Below, in pieces: positions 48,901-60,771 of a stretch of 64,000 bases of DNA. The notes under the pieces were generated by a model, which was given only the letters and a program-made list of their open reading frames with translations, was not told where the DNA came from and searched no databases. The stretch is taken from contig VZSF01005687.1 of assembly GCA_013398295.1 (NCBI GenBank), forward strand, positions 415,550 through 479,549. Reading direction: 5' to 3'. The position numbers and the translations under genes are program-made. The stretch's first letter is position 1; the number at the start of each line of letters is the position of its first letter. Source of the stretch: Chionis minor. Its lineage: Eukaryota; Chordata; Aves; Charadriiformes; Chionididae.

Positions 48901-51900
48901 ATGTAAATTGCCTGATAATGTGAAGTCAATTAAAGGGGATTAAAACTACACAGATGCATGCAGTCAGGAGTAAACTGTCCTTAGATCATTCCAGCTTCTG
49001 GTTACCTTACACTTGAATTCATCCCCGTGATACTTAAAGCACTTAAACACAGATACACAGAAATGAAATCCTTAGCTGAATTGTCTTAATTTTCCTGAAT
49101 GTACCCATGTACAAATGATCTTACACTAAAATTGATGAGAATTTATTCAGAAATAGACATTGGTAAATAATATGCTCTGCACTTGCTCGCAAGGCTTCTG
49201 TTCTTTGAAATTCCTAGCTAGCCTAACAAACAGCTGAAATGAGGAGAGCCTGTCACTGAGATGATAAGGCTGACAGACAACTTAATTATCTTGACCAAGG
49301 AGAATTTGCTTGTTTGGACAATTGAAAGGGAGGAAGCCAGCTTGCTTTTAGTATCCCAACAATAATTATGTACGTTATAATACTCAGTCAAGACACAGTA
49401 CTTTCCAGTCACTGTCTCTAAGAAAATGGACGTCGGGAATTGTGTTAGAAATAAATGTTATGAAATGTGTTCTCTGGAAAAAGTAAACGTTCCATATTGT
49501 GGAGATAAACTGTATAGAACTTTCTGAATCACTGAAACAAAGCGGCCCATCTGTTTGCATGGAGAGCGAATGATGACCAGGTGCATCTCAGCTGGAAAAT
49601 CAGAGCATGAGCATAGCCTACTGGATTCTAGTAAAATTGCATTAGCAGTAATTGCTTTTCAGAGGAGCTTTGCTGTTAAAGCTCTTACATGAAATGCAAA
49701 AATTCTCCCTCCTTGGATCTTTTGCATGTTGTCCTAATGGAAAATCAAAAAGAAACGATTGATCCCCTAATTAGTGATTTACCAAAGCTACTGCTAACAC
49801 TCCGCACTGCATCCTGAATTAAATCAAAATGAATTTGCTTATTTTATTGCTTATTTCAAGAAACACCATGAGTTATGTGTCTCCCTGTGGCCCCATGAAG
49901 TTAAAGGCTTGCTCAATTTTGCATATTAATAAGTTAGAGCAATATAGTCATCCATATACAGACATTCTGGACAGGAGAGAGGAAGGAAGCCAGACAAACA
50001 CATATTAAACTAGTTCATTTAGGGAATTAAAAGTACTAAATAAATTCCAGTTCTTCCATATGGTGTTAGCTAAAACTAAATTCATTGTCTGCACGTGAGC
50101 ATGAGCTATGAAATGTAGCAATAATAGCGCAGAAGTCAGGATTATTTTTTTGCACCCTTTTGTTCAGTAAGTATGATTTCTAGTCCCTCTAGCTGTGGTA
50201 GCTCTTAATTCTTTTCTTTCCTAGAGCAAAACTTGCATTGCTCATGAAGAATGTTCGTATCTTAACAGGGAATGGATGTGCCACTGCATCACAGGCTTCT
50301 GAAAAGTGAGGTCTGCCTCATCTCAGGCACCATGGCATTGTAAACCTCTCTGATACCTCACAGAAACTCCTCGTTTCTCTTTAAACAGAGTTCACAAAGA
50401 CCATTTAGTCTTTATTGCTTGGCCTTGCATGTCTGCAAATCTGTGTCACATCTCACCTACCATTGAATGAAAATCACATCTTCCCTGAAAACAGAGAGGG
50501 CAGCGCCTGCACGAGGAGACGACACAGGGATGGAAGGCTTGGTGTGTCACACTTTAGCAGACAGGTGAACAAAGGAAGGAGCCTCCTAAAGACTGAGTGT
50601 TTAGCCAAATCTTCTGGTTTTGGGGTGCTTCTGTAAGTAGAGCCTATGCAATGTGTGACATTATCAGTTAATAATAAGTTTGTCTACCAAAAACCCCAGC
50701 TAATTTATTTTCTTTGCAGAATACTTGCTTTAAGCTTAAATCATCTAAACATATACAGCCTATAGATGCTAAGGGATAGAATTGCATGGTAACCAGAGGA
50801 CCTTCAAAGTTGTTATCAAATCTCTCAGAGTAGATGGGAGGCTGATAACACGCTTGTTGTCTTTGGCTTGTTTCAGTTTCCGTACTTTCAATCTCGTTGC
50901 TGATCTCCAGCAGCTTCTCTGCTTGCAATTCTTATTTGACCTTTTTGTTGCAAAGTTATTGTGGAGGCTTTAAATAGTTCTTTATGAGATCGCAGTGGGT
51001 ATTTCAATTTGAAATTCAGGAATAGTTCTTGTTATAATCCTAAGAATCAGCATATACAAGCTGACCTGCAGCTTAGTGTTCATTTCAGTCCCAAATGTCT
51101 ATTGTCTCTCACAGTAGGTATAGAAGAGCACAGTATAAGGAAGAAAACTGTTTATTAAAACTGCTGTGAAACAAGAATTAGGGGGTTAGCATGAAACTTC
51201 AAATTCTTAAACTGAAATGTCCTTGCTGTCATTTTAAACTTTTTGCCTCTGCTAATATTAAAATGACAAGAATTTATTTCTTTCCCCCAACAGAAGTAAT
51301 ATCATGTATTTTACCCCCAAATTGCTTCTAAATCAGTGCAGTTGTAGTAACTGCAGATTATGAATAAGTTCTAATTTTTATCCTAGAAAATGATCTGAGT
51401 ATTGGAAATACATTTGTGCTATCAGAGTTGGATAAACTACTCATACCCCCAAACTGCAAAACAAAACTGTTTCAGTTTTATTGTTGAGAAAAAAAGAGGC
51501 AGATTGTGCAACTAGTGCTTGCAACAAAATAAAAATCTGAAGATTAGTGTTGTGATATTTTTCCTGATGTTGATTAGCAATTTATTTTCCCGATGAGCTT
51601 GATGAAGTATATTGAAATTTAGTCCACTGATTTAAATGGATCTTTTCTTTAAAAAACATTATTAATAATTATAAGGAAGGTAAAATAAATAAGAGTAATA
51701 AAAAATATTTGGAAAAAACCAAAGGGAAATATATGGACCAGTCTATTTTTATTTTTTTTTCCAGTGATGACCATTAAAGTGAGAATTATGGGAGTATTTC
51801 TCTTTTAACAGAAAGACTCTGAAACCTCATATTCCTGCACAGCAAGATAGATAAGCTCTGTTATACAAATAATTATTGCTGTTGCCACTCTCCACATGGT

Positions 51901-53941
51901 CCCACTTTTATTTTTATTTTTAAATTGACACCTTTCCTTCTACTATTCATTCCATTTCATCACCAGCTCATGTTTTTTGCTTCCCATTTATCAGAAAGAA
52001 AGAATTATTCTCGTAACCAGGAGTTAAGCTAGAGGGGTTTGTATTTCTATTTTGCTCGATGTCACTTAGACAAAAGCTCACAGAAATAAAACATTTATTG
52101 AAACATGTAGAAGTCTGTTGACGGTTTGTGATGCAGCAAATGTGCTTTCCTTAAGAGTCTTCAGTTACAGCAGTAGCAATGTGAATATTTCTTTGACTTA
52201 AAATGCTTCACCTCTCACATTTTCTCCTTGAATTTTCCTGTTCATTTAAAAAAATAAACAGCCTTCAATCACATTTCTAAGGCAATGATTTGCAATGACA
52301 CAGTGGCAGTGAATCAGGTGCATTGCCCATCAGCTGTGAAATCTTGGATGATTTCAGGCAGAATCTTGTATTAGGCTGAATTAGCTACAGCCTCTTTTTC
52401 TAGTTAATTCACGCTACTGCACTTTAAATAGCATTGCACTATTTTATGGCAGCCACACCCTTTAGCTCCACTTTTTAGCTGGCCCAGGAATTGTTGTATA
52501 ACTACCATTTTCTTCTGTATTCAAAGAAATTGTAGCTCCCATCTCCAGGTTAAGACACTGTGATCTGTATCTTGGAGCTAAGGAGTATGACATTGAAATG
52601 CATGCAGTGGTCTCTGTCCTTTTACCCAAATGAGATCAAGATCGTTGCTCTTGTGACTTTCTTATTTCTACCCTCAAACCCGGATGACAGCTTTAAAAGT
52701 TATCTGATAGGGCAGGCCTCATATAGTCCTTAAAATCACTGTACTTTGCACTTCTTTTCAGTAACGATGAGCAAAGGAGTCAGAAAAAGTCTTTGTTGAC
52801 CATAGATTAACATGAGCTCCCCAGGTTTTGGTACAAAAATATGTGACTAGTAGCTCTGTTCAAATTGAATGGCACAAATCCCTGGGGATGTGCTTATCAA
52901 AACAGGACCATGTGTTCTGCATTATTAACTAAGGGCTGTTTACTCAGATAAGTCAATATGTAAAAGAAATTCTAAAAGAACATTTTGTTCCACAAAAAGA
53001 ATTGAGCTGAAAATATATTCAAGCTTTAGCTTTCATATTGGTCAACCTTTTGTTTTCATCTTTCATACCAGCAGGGTGGTGGAAATCCCATTTCCCAGAT
53101 AGCACAAGCTGGCTGAGAGAAATCATTTTCTTCATTTCATTTAATTTCTTGTGCAGAATGGGCTAGGGATATAGCCTGGAGGCACCCCAGGGCTCGATGT
53201 ACTAAGATGCCAAAGCACTAAATTGAACAGGAAATTCAGAATAAAAACAAATAGCAACAAAATCTATGTGAAATGCTCAGACAGTAATTCTAGTACCTCG
53301 GAGTACTCAGCATTATCTTTCTCCTGACCAATAATAACATACATAGGAAATATATATCAGCAGCAGGGACATGGAGCCAGTTTCTATAGTCAACCAGAGG
53401 ACAGTTAAAGATGATTCTGACACTTATTTCTTTATATAAGGTGCTCTCTCTACATATTCCTCTACATGACACATAACATTTCCCTCTCTTGGAGGATTTC
53501 TATAATGAGAATAAATTGGCAGGGCAAAGAGTGAGTGCCACCTTCAGCTGAGGGCCCTATTCTTTGCTTCTTTGTGCTTGTCCAAAGGGAACATAAAATA
53601 CAAACATATCAGACTAGAAATCTTTTAACCACTTTTTACTCATAAAATTTGTAACCCGTTTTTCAAATGTGAAAAGGAAGACACAAAGTCTAGGGGAACT
53701 AAAAAGGCAGTCATGCATTTACTTTCCTTACAGGTTTGCACCTAATACGCTTGTGTGGTTTTAGAGATAGCAATACCTTTTAGAAGGTTTCCTCACAGAT
53801 TAGGATCAAGAGATAAAATTTCAAGAACTGCAAATTAAGCCTAATACTTTGCTATTATTTGCTTTTCTTGGGTTTTTTTTGGCAACATAAGGTTTCTAGG
53901 ATGTAAGATCGATTTTAAGACCAAATCAGAAAGTGATCGTC
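45986..53941. other. Unassigned DNA, no gene recognised
   Basis: Nearly 8 kb without a nameable repeat or gene. A GC-richer stretch at 47,700-48,440 carries overlapping open frames (115 codons plus at 47,715; 84 codons minus at 48,190) with no domain and no paired splice signals. The block 49,550-49,930 is rich in POU-type sites and is listed separately. Confidence 0.45.
49554..49924. promoter_or_regulatory. Candidate enhancer: cluster of ATGCAAA/TTTGCAT cores
   Basis: TTTGCAT or ATGCAAA occurs at 49,554-49,560, 49,694-49,700, 49,721-49,727 and 49,918-49,924. These are interspersed with CTAATTAG, TTTACC and CAATTTTGCATATTAATAAG-type homeodomain words. Octamer-like cores are bound by POU proteins. 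The clustering is seen directly; enhancer activity is inference. Confidence 0.3.
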
Positions 53942-54428
53942 GGTCTTGGTTTGGGGTAAAACAGAACCCATTTTCTGTTTCATGATTTTACTTTGCAGCT
54001 AAGCCTCTTCTAACTAACTGAACTTTCTGAAATTAACAGTATTTTATGCAGTATCTGTTCACTCTCAGACTGATAAGACCTGATTAGTTGTAATTTATGC
54101 TAAGGCATGGTATGCAGAGAGGCTCATACTTATTGCTCTAACACCCAAGGCCAGCCAACTTTATTCTTTGCCCCATTGGAGGGTCGGAAGCGGAAAAGCA
54201 TATAGAGAGGTTGCACCTGCGGGGAGGAGCAGACAGGACAGGCAACCCAAAACTGACCAACAGGGTATTCCATCCCATCTGCCTCATGCTCAGTATAAAA
54301 GCTGCGGGATTACTTCTCTTTCTTCAATGGCCAGCGTCCAAAGAAGAGTCTGTCTGTTCATCTGCCTTTGATCCCGATCCGTGCATTCCTGAATCCCGAC
54401 CTGGAATCCAGCTCTCGTCCATCACTGG
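53942..54428 (+). mobile_element. Truncated solo LTR of an avian endogenous retrovirus
   Basis: This sequence is collinear with the LTR at 60,104-60,771. Shared landmarks in the same order include GGTAAAACAG, the GCCTCTTCTAACT block, CTCACTCTCAGA, AAGGCATGGTATGCAGAGAG, ATTCCATCCCATCTGCCTCA, a TATA-type box (TATAAAA at 54,294-54,300) and CTGTCTGTTCATCTGCCTTT. The 5' TG end has decayed. The last third of the LTR is missing, with homology stopping near the CCATCACTGG segment. It is more diverged, hence older, than the copy at 60.1 kb. No internal viral genes are attached. Confidence 0.85.
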
Positions 54429-55859
54429 CTATTCTACATATTGCCATTCAATGACACCGTGTAATTTCAACAAAGATATTATTCATAATTTCTTACTAAA
54501 AATTATACACAGAGATCGGTAAAGTATTTGAAACTGATTGGTATGACAGGCAGTATAGCTGTTATTATAATATATGCATAGATGATACTAACAGGTTAGT
54601 AAAGATGTAGCCTTGTAGTAACTCATAACAGGAGCTGGCTCTTGGAACTGTACCAATGCACGTGTGCCCCTGCGTCCCTCCCATGCTGAAACACTGAAAA
54701 GGGTTTGTGTGCAGAAACAAGCTGTGCTGCATATGCAAGAGATTGTTTTAGCAATTTTCTGTCAGGGCTCCCACTTATCCCTTCAGCATTAAACACATAA
54801 ATACTGTAGTGAAAACATAGTGAGAACATGGAGGAAATCAGCCTTACTTCTGAATCTCCTTCACTAATACCCTTAAACTCTTTCCCATATTTTTCTCTGA
54901 AGCCTTTTTTTGTTACTTCATAATGTTTTGGGGGAATCTTTAGGTCTGCTCTGGATTTTTGCTTTGTAAATTATGTCCTGTCTTATTTCAGAGAAAGTGT
55001 AGAAGACCAGCTTCGCTACAACACTTGTGTTATTGGTGCTTAGGAGAACAAATCTAGAAGTAAAATGAAATCATGAGGTTCTCACCACCTTTCTGCTTAT
55101 TTTCTATCCAGTCCATTGGTGCTATTGTATTACTAAACACTGACCAATTTTTTCTTCCACGTGGAATATATGTTTCAATTGACACTGGAAATTAATATTT
55201 CTCTTTTTTTCTCTCAAGTTTTGTTCCTTGATGTTTAACTATCCAGTGAGTTACACTTTAAGGCCCTCATTGCCACTGTAGAAAATGTAGAAATCAGCCA
55301 GGAGACTCCCATGTACTTTCACCAGAACACAGAAGCTGTTTCAAGAGGGTTTCGATGGCACCCTCTACGCTGCAACTCAGTTGTCTGTGTTTATACAGCA
55401 CCATACCTGCTCCTTCTAATGGCAATTTTCAAGGGTTTTTTTCCTATCAATCTCAGACAGGCCACAGTTATGAGAAGGTGAATTCAACAGAGGTTCTACA
55501 TCTTACTTGCGCTGCAGATGCACTTTGAAGGTTGCCTTAGGGATCATTTTCCCTTTAGCATCCAGGCATGGGCGCTGGTGTGCAGGAATAAGATTTCTTG
55601 CCACGGAGACCACAGCACCTGTACATAAAACACACACAAAATTAAAATAAAGCACTGATTATACAGCAGATAGATTTTAAAAACTATACCAACTGATGTT
55701 AAGATTAACACATCTAATAAAAACACTAGAATGAATTTTCAGTTATTATTATTAAGCAAGTTAGCTGTATTAAGTAAGTTACCTTTTCCTCCATTTTACC
55801 AGTTAGAGGAAAGGGAGCAGCCAGAAATGGGTGGATAATACCTATCAACTCCTTGCCAT
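54429..55859. other. Unassigned DNA between LTR and CR1
   Basis: No recognisable gene or repeat. A short GC-richer piece at 55,500-55,620 has no motif. Confidence 0.5.
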
Positions 55860-56152
55860 GTGACTGGTGCTGTCATGAGGCTTTTACGAGAATGGGACAT
55901 TCTTTGATGAATATGGCCTGTTAGAGAGGGTTGGGATCCACCTGCCCAGAAGAGGCAAGGGAATCTTTGGCACCAGGTTGGCCAACTTGGTGAGGCGGGC
56001 TTTAAACTGAAGGATTCAGGGGGGTGGGGTGCAGGGGGGCAATGCCCATGCCAGCTTATCCAACTGGGGAATAAGCCAGGGCAACCAGAGCAGTGACAAA
56101 TATTCCTTAGCTGACTCCCAAGAGGAGATCCAGAAGGCCAACCATCTCAAGG

Positions 56153-56993
56153 TTGTGTGTGGCTATAGTGGATCCTCTTGCTGCCCTCCATGCATGCTCA
56201 ATTACCTCTCTGAAATGCCTATACACCAATGCACACAGCATGGGGAAGAAACAGGAAGAACTAGAGAACAGGAGAACTTGCGGTTGCAAGGCCATGATCT
56301 CATTTGCAATTACAGAGACATGGTGGGATAGCTTGCATGATTGGAATGCTGTCATGGAAGGCTATGTACTTTTTAGGAAAGACAGGCCAGCAGGTTGAGG
56401 TGGTGGAGTTGCTCTCTACGTGAGAGAGCAACTGGAATGCTCTGGAGCAACTGGACTGCTAGGAGCTCTGCCTAGGGGTGGATGAAGAACGTGTTGAGAG
56501 CTTATGGGTAAGAATTAAGGGATAGGCTAATATGGGAGACACTGTTGTGGGTGTTTACTACAGACCACCTGATCAAGAAGAGGAGGCCGATGAGGCCTTC
56601 TACAGACAGCTGAAATCCTCATGGTCACAGGCCCTGATTCTCATGGGGGACTTCAACCACCCTGATATTTGCTGGAAAGCCATCACAGCCAGGCATGCAC
56701 AGTCTAGGATGTTTCTGCAGAGCATTGATGATAACTTTTTGACACAGGTGGTGGAGGAACCAATGAGAAGAGGAGCATTGCTGGACCTTGTGCTGACAAA
56801 AACAGAAGGGCTAGTTGGGGGTGTGAAAGTTGGGGGTAACCTTGGCTGCAGTGACCATGAGAGCATGGAGTTCAGGATCCTGTGTGGAAGAAGCAGGGTA
56901 AAAAGTAGAATTACAACCCTGGACTTCAGGAGAGCTAATTTTGACCTCTTCAAAGATCTACTTGGAGGAATCCCATGGGCAAAGGCTCTATAA
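56153..56993 (+). pseudogene. CR1 ORF2 endonuclease domain, broken
   Basis: APE-type endonuclease of the CR1 ORF2 polyprotein, which in live elements nicks target DNA to prime reverse transcription. Frame 56,153-56,398 carries the YTNAHSMG segment and the ITETWWD motif with the catalytic glutamate (residue 55 of this frame), then stops. After a region with several stops, frame 56,532-56,993 resumes with YYRPP, the GDFNHPDICW motif (catalytic Asp and Asn, residues 40 and 42) and the GCSDHE motif (residues 105-110, catalytic Asp-His). The key catalytic residues thus survive in the decayed copy, but at least two stops and frame changes lie between the halves. No intact protein can be made. Confidence 0.88.
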
Positions 56994-57603
56994 GGAAGAG
57001 GGGTGCAAGGGAGCTGGTTAATATTCAAGCACCACTTCCTCCAAACTAAAGATCAGTGCATCACTAGGAGCAAGAAATCAGGAAAAGGAGGCAGGAATCC
57101 TGCATGGATGAGCAAGGAGCTTCTGGAAAAACTCAGAAGGTAGAAGGAAGTTTACAGAATGTGGAAAAAGGAGCTGGCCACTTGGAATGAGTATCGGACT
57201 GTTGTCAGGGTATGCAGGGATGCAATGAGGAAGGCTAAGGCCCACTTGGAATTAAACCTAGCAAGACATGTCAAGGACAATAAGAAGAGTTTCTTCAAGT
57301 AAACCAGTAGTAAAAGGAAGACTAGGGAAAATATGGGCCTCCTGCTGAATGTTTAGGTGCCCTGGTGACAGAGGATGCAGAAAAGGTGGAGTTACTGAAT
57401 GCCTTCTTTACTTCAGTCTTTACTGCCAAGTCTGGCCCTCAGGAATTCCAGCCTGTAGAGGTAAGAAAGAGAGCCTGGAGAAAGGAAGGCACTGCCTTGA
57501 CCGAAGAGGTTTGGTTAGAGATCATTTAGGCAAACTTGACACCCACAAATCCATGGGCCGTGATGGGATGTACCCACAAGTGCTGAGGGAGCTGACAGAT
57601 GTT

Positions 57604-58113
57604 GGGATGAGGCCACAGCTTGAGTACTGTGTTCAGTTTCGTGTGCCACAGTATTGGAGGGACGTTGAGGTGCTGGAGTGTATCCAGAGAAGAGCAACAA
57701 AGCTGGTGAGGGGTCTCGAAAATGTCTTATGATGAGTGGCTGAGGGAATTAGGATTGTTTAGTTTGGAGAAAAGAAGGCTGAGGGGAGACCTTATTACTC
57801 TGTACAACTGCCTGAAAGGAGGTTGTAGCGAGATGGGCGCTGGTCTCTTCTCTCAAATAACTAGCGACAGGACAAGTCGTGCCAGGAGAGGTTTAGGCTG
57901 GACATTAGGAGAAATTTTGTCACTGAAAGAGTTATCAAACATTGGAATAGGCTGCCCAGGGAGATGGATGAGTCGCCATCCCTGGATGTGTTTATAAGTC
58001 ATGTAGATATGGTGCTCAAAGACATGGTTTAGTGGCAGACGTGGTAGAATAGGGTCAATGGTTGGACTAGATGATCTTAAAAGACTTTTACAATATAATG
58101 ATTCTATGATTCT
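57604..58113 (+). mobile_element. 5'-truncated CR1 nested inside the host CR1
   Basis: It begins with GGGATGAGGCCACAGCTTGA (late ORF2, the RPQLEYCVQF region) and runs to a complete CR1 3' end with TTGGACTAGATGATCTTAA and the tail ATTCTATGATTCTATG. The sequence before it ends at codons for ELTDV of the host RT frame, and the sequence after it begins ATTGTAAAGCCATTC, coding the next host residues (IVKPF). Removing the insert restores one continuous reading frame. ATGTT occurs at both junctions (57,599-57,603 and 58,114-58,118), a possible short target duplication that overlaps the tail octamer. Confidence 0.85.
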
Positions 58114-58118
58114 ATGTT

Positions 58119-58993
58119 ATTGTAAAGCCATTCTCCATCATCTTTGAAAAGTCATGGAGAACAGGAGAGGTGCCTGAGGACTGGAGGAAAGCTAATGTCA
58201 CACCAGTCTTCAAAAAGGGCAGGAAGGAAGACCCAGCAAACTACAGGCCACTCAGCCTCACCTCCACACCAGGAAAGGTGATGGAACAGCTCATCCTGGA
58301 TGTCATCTCTTAGCATGTAGATGAAAAGAAGGTTATTGGGAGAGGTCAGCATGGATTCACCAAGGGGAAATCATGTTTGACCAAACTGATAGTCTTCTAT
58401 GATGGCCTGACTGGCTGGGTAGATGAGGTGAGAGCACTGGACATTGTCTACCTCAACTTCAGCAAGGCTTTTGACAGTCTCCCATAAAATCTTCATAGGT
58501 AAGTTTAGAAAGTGTGGGTTAGATGAGTGGACAGTGAGATGGGTTGAGAACTGGCTGAATGGCAGAGCTCAGAAGGTTGTGATCAGTGGCACAGAGTCCA
58601 GTTGGAGGCCTGTAACTAGTGGGGTCAGTACTGGATCCAGTCTTGTTCAACATATTTATGAATGGTCTGAATAAGGAGACAGAGTGCACCCTCAACAAGT
58701 TTGATGATGACACAAAACTGGGAGGAGTGGCTGACACACCAGAAGGCCATGCTGCCATACAGCGAGAGCTGGACAGGCTAGAGTGTTGGACAGAGAGGAA
58801 CCATATGAAATTCAACAAGGGCAAGTGTAGGGTCCTGCACCTGGGGAGGAATAACCCCATGCACTGGTACAGGTTAGCTGGAAAGCAGCTCTGCAGAGAC
58901 GGACCTGGGAGTCCTGGTGGCCAACAAGTTGACCATGAGCCAGGAATGTGCCCTTGTGGCCAAGAGGGACAATGGTATCCTGGAGTGCATTAA
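58119..58993 (+). pseudogene. CR1 ORF2 reverse transcriptase, broken, with altered active site
   Basis: Reverse transcriptase core of the host CR1. Seen in order: the SIIFEKSW and PEDWRKANVTPVFKKG segments, NYRPLSLTS, a QHGFTKGKSC block, the motif-A region LNFSKAFD (catalytic Asp, near 58,470), and GSVLDPVLFNIFMN. The usual catalytic F-A-D-D box reads F-D-D-D here (58,700-58,711), followed by TKLGG. Stop codons follow DVIS and SLP, and a frame change occurs before 58,619, so the enzyme cannot be made whole. The frame continues past 58,860 through the C-terminal region in other phases. Confidence 0.88.
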
Positions 58994-59373
58994 AAAGAGC
59001 ATGGCCAACAGGTCAAGAAAGTCATACTCCCCCTCTACTCTGCACTGGTGAGGCCATATCTGTAATGCTATGTCCATTTCTGCACTCCCCAGTTCAAGAA
59101 ATACAGGGAACTACTATAGAGAGTCCAGGAGAGGGCTACAAAGTTGATCAAGGGAACGGAGCCCCTTTCTTATGAGGAAAGGCTGAGAAACCTGGGACTC
59201 TTTAGCCTGGAGAAGTAAAGACTGAGAGGGGATCTCATCAATGCTTAGAAGTAAAGGGTGGGTGTAAAGAGGATAGAGCCAGACTGTTTTCAGTGATGTC
59301 CAGTGCCATGACAAGGACCAATGGGCACAAGCTGGAACACAGGAAATTCCATCTCAACATGAGGAAAAACTTC

Positions 59374-59439
59374 TGTCCCGGTTTGAGGTAAAACAGGACC
59401 AATTTTGTTCAGTAACTACTTTCTAACTAGGCCTCTTCT
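59374..59439 (+). mobile_element. First 66 bases of the solo LTR, duplicate copy before the gap
   Basis: Identical to 60,104-60,169. It begins TGTCCCGGTTTGAGG right after the CR1 segment ending ACTTC and is cut off by the N gap. Most likely the same locus represented twice in the assembly. Confidence 0.85.
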
Positions 59440-59814
59440 NNNNNNNNNNNNNNNNNNNNNNNNNNNNNNNNNNNNNNNNNNNNNNNNNNNNNNNNNNNNN
59501 NNNNNNNNNNNNNNNNNNNNNNNNNNNNNNNNNNNNNNNNNNNNNNNNNNNNNNNNNNNNNNNNNNNNNNNNNNNNNNNNNNNNNNNNNNNNNNNNNNNN
59601 NNNNNNNNNNNNNNNNNNNNNNNNNNNNNNNNNNNNNNNNNNNNNNNNNNNNNNNNNNNNNNNNNNNNNNNNNNNNNNNNNNNNNNNNNNNNNNNNNNNN
59701 NNNNNNNNNNNNNNNNNNNNNNNNNNNNNNNNNNNNNNNNNNNNNNNNNNNNNNNNNNNNNNNNNNNNNNNNNNNNNNNNNNNNNNNNNNNNNNNNNNNN
59801 NNNNNNNNNNNNNN
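59440..59814. other. Assembly gap, 375 unknown bases
   Basis: A run of N. The 355 bases before it (59,085-59,439) are repeated exactly after it (59,815-60,169), offset 730. Confidence 0.99.
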
Positions 59815-60169
59815 CTCCCCAGTTCAAGAAATACAGGGAACTACTATAGAGAGTCCAGGAGAGGGCTACAAAGTTGATCAAGGGAACGGAGCCCCTTTCT
59901 TATGAGGAAAGGCTGAGAAACCTGGGACTCTTTAGCCTGGAGAAGTAAAGACTGAGAGGGGATCTCATCAATGCTTAGAAGTAAAGGGTGGGTGTAAAGA
60001 GGATAGAGCCAGACTGTTTTCAGTGATGTCCAGTGCCATGACAAGGACCAATGGGCACAAGCTGGAACACAGGAAATTCCATCTCAACATGAGGAAAAAC
60101 TTCTGTCCCGGTTTGAGGTAAAACAGGACCAATTTTGTTCAGTAACTACTTTCTAACTAGGCCTCTTCT
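59815..60169 (+). repeat. Exact 355-bp duplicate of 59,085-59,439
   Basis: No mismatch was found on comparison of the two blocks, including the CR1/LTR junction. The match begins at the first base after the gap and its first copy ends at the last base before it, as expected for two contig ends that overlap but were not merged. Confidence 0.95.
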
Positions 60170-60771
60170 AACTGCTGAAATTACCAGCATGTTGTGCAGA
60201 AAACTGCTCACTCTCAGAGTGATAAGACCCATGTTTATAGCTGATGCCAAGGCATGGTATGCAGAGAGGCTCTTGCTTATACTTATTGCTATAACAACCA
60301 ATGCCACCCAATTTTGTTATTTGTGCTGTTGAAGGGTCAGAAGCAGAAAAATGTAGAGGGTTCACACCTGTAGGGAGGAGTGGACAGGACAGGTAATCCA
60401 AAACTGACCAAAACAGCGTATTCCATCCCATCTGCCTCACGCTCAGGATAAAAACTGAGGGACCAAAGGGTCAGCCCTCTTTCTTCAGTGGCTGGCATCC
60501 GAGGAGGACTCTGTCTGTTCATCTGCCTTTGATCCCAATCCTGAATCCAGATCTGGAATTCAGTTCCTGTCTGTCACTGAGTCCAGTCTGGGACTTCCCC
60601 AGCGCCTGCTGGTGATGGATTGTCATTCTGGGAGCCTGATACGGTTTTGTATATATTTCATTATTTTCTTTTTATTATTTTATTCTTTATGCTTCATCAA
60701 AGTAATTTTCTTTCTACTAAACTAGTCTCTCTTCTTCTGTCTCTCCTGCTCTGCCAACCCAAATCACGACA
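60104..60771 (+). mobile_element. Solo LTR of an ERVL-type avian endogenous retrovirus
   Basis: 668 bp, starting TGTCCCGG and ending CACGACA, the standard TG...CA ends. It is flanked on both sides by ACTTC (60,099-60,103 and 60,772-60,776), a 5-bp target duplication typical of class III (ERVL) elements. Excising it with one ACTTC rejoins the CR1 sequence GAGGAAAAACTTCTTTACTT. A TATA-like GATAAAAA lies at 60,447-60,454. The U-rich 3' part (60,650-60,720) has no clear AATAAA. No gag, pol or env remains, so it is a solo LTR left by recombination. The 5-bp duplication is still perfect, so it is younger than the LTR at 53.9 kb. Confidence 0.9.

Noticed and set aside
56015..56042. G-rich tract as a quadruplex
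   Set aside because: Only three separable runs of three or more G are present, and the tract is a standard feature of this CR1 segment.
56600..57028. 142-codon minus-strand open frame
   Set aside because: Antisense shadow of the CR1 endonuclease, whose plus-strand motifs are clear.
55860..58200. Two separate tandem CR1 elements
   Set aside because: The outer sequences rejoin in frame when 57,604-58,113 is removed, so a nested insertion explains the structure better.
58519..58860. 113-codon minus-strand open frame
   Set aside because: Antisense shadow of the CR1 reverse transcriptase.
59405..59905. Long open frames on both strands across the N run
   Set aside because: They exist only because N codons are not stops. 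The flanks are CR1 and LTR sequence.
53942..60771. A provirus bounded by the two related LTRs
   Set aside because: The sequence between them is unassigned DNA and CR1, not retroviral. The second LTR has its own target duplication inside the CR1.
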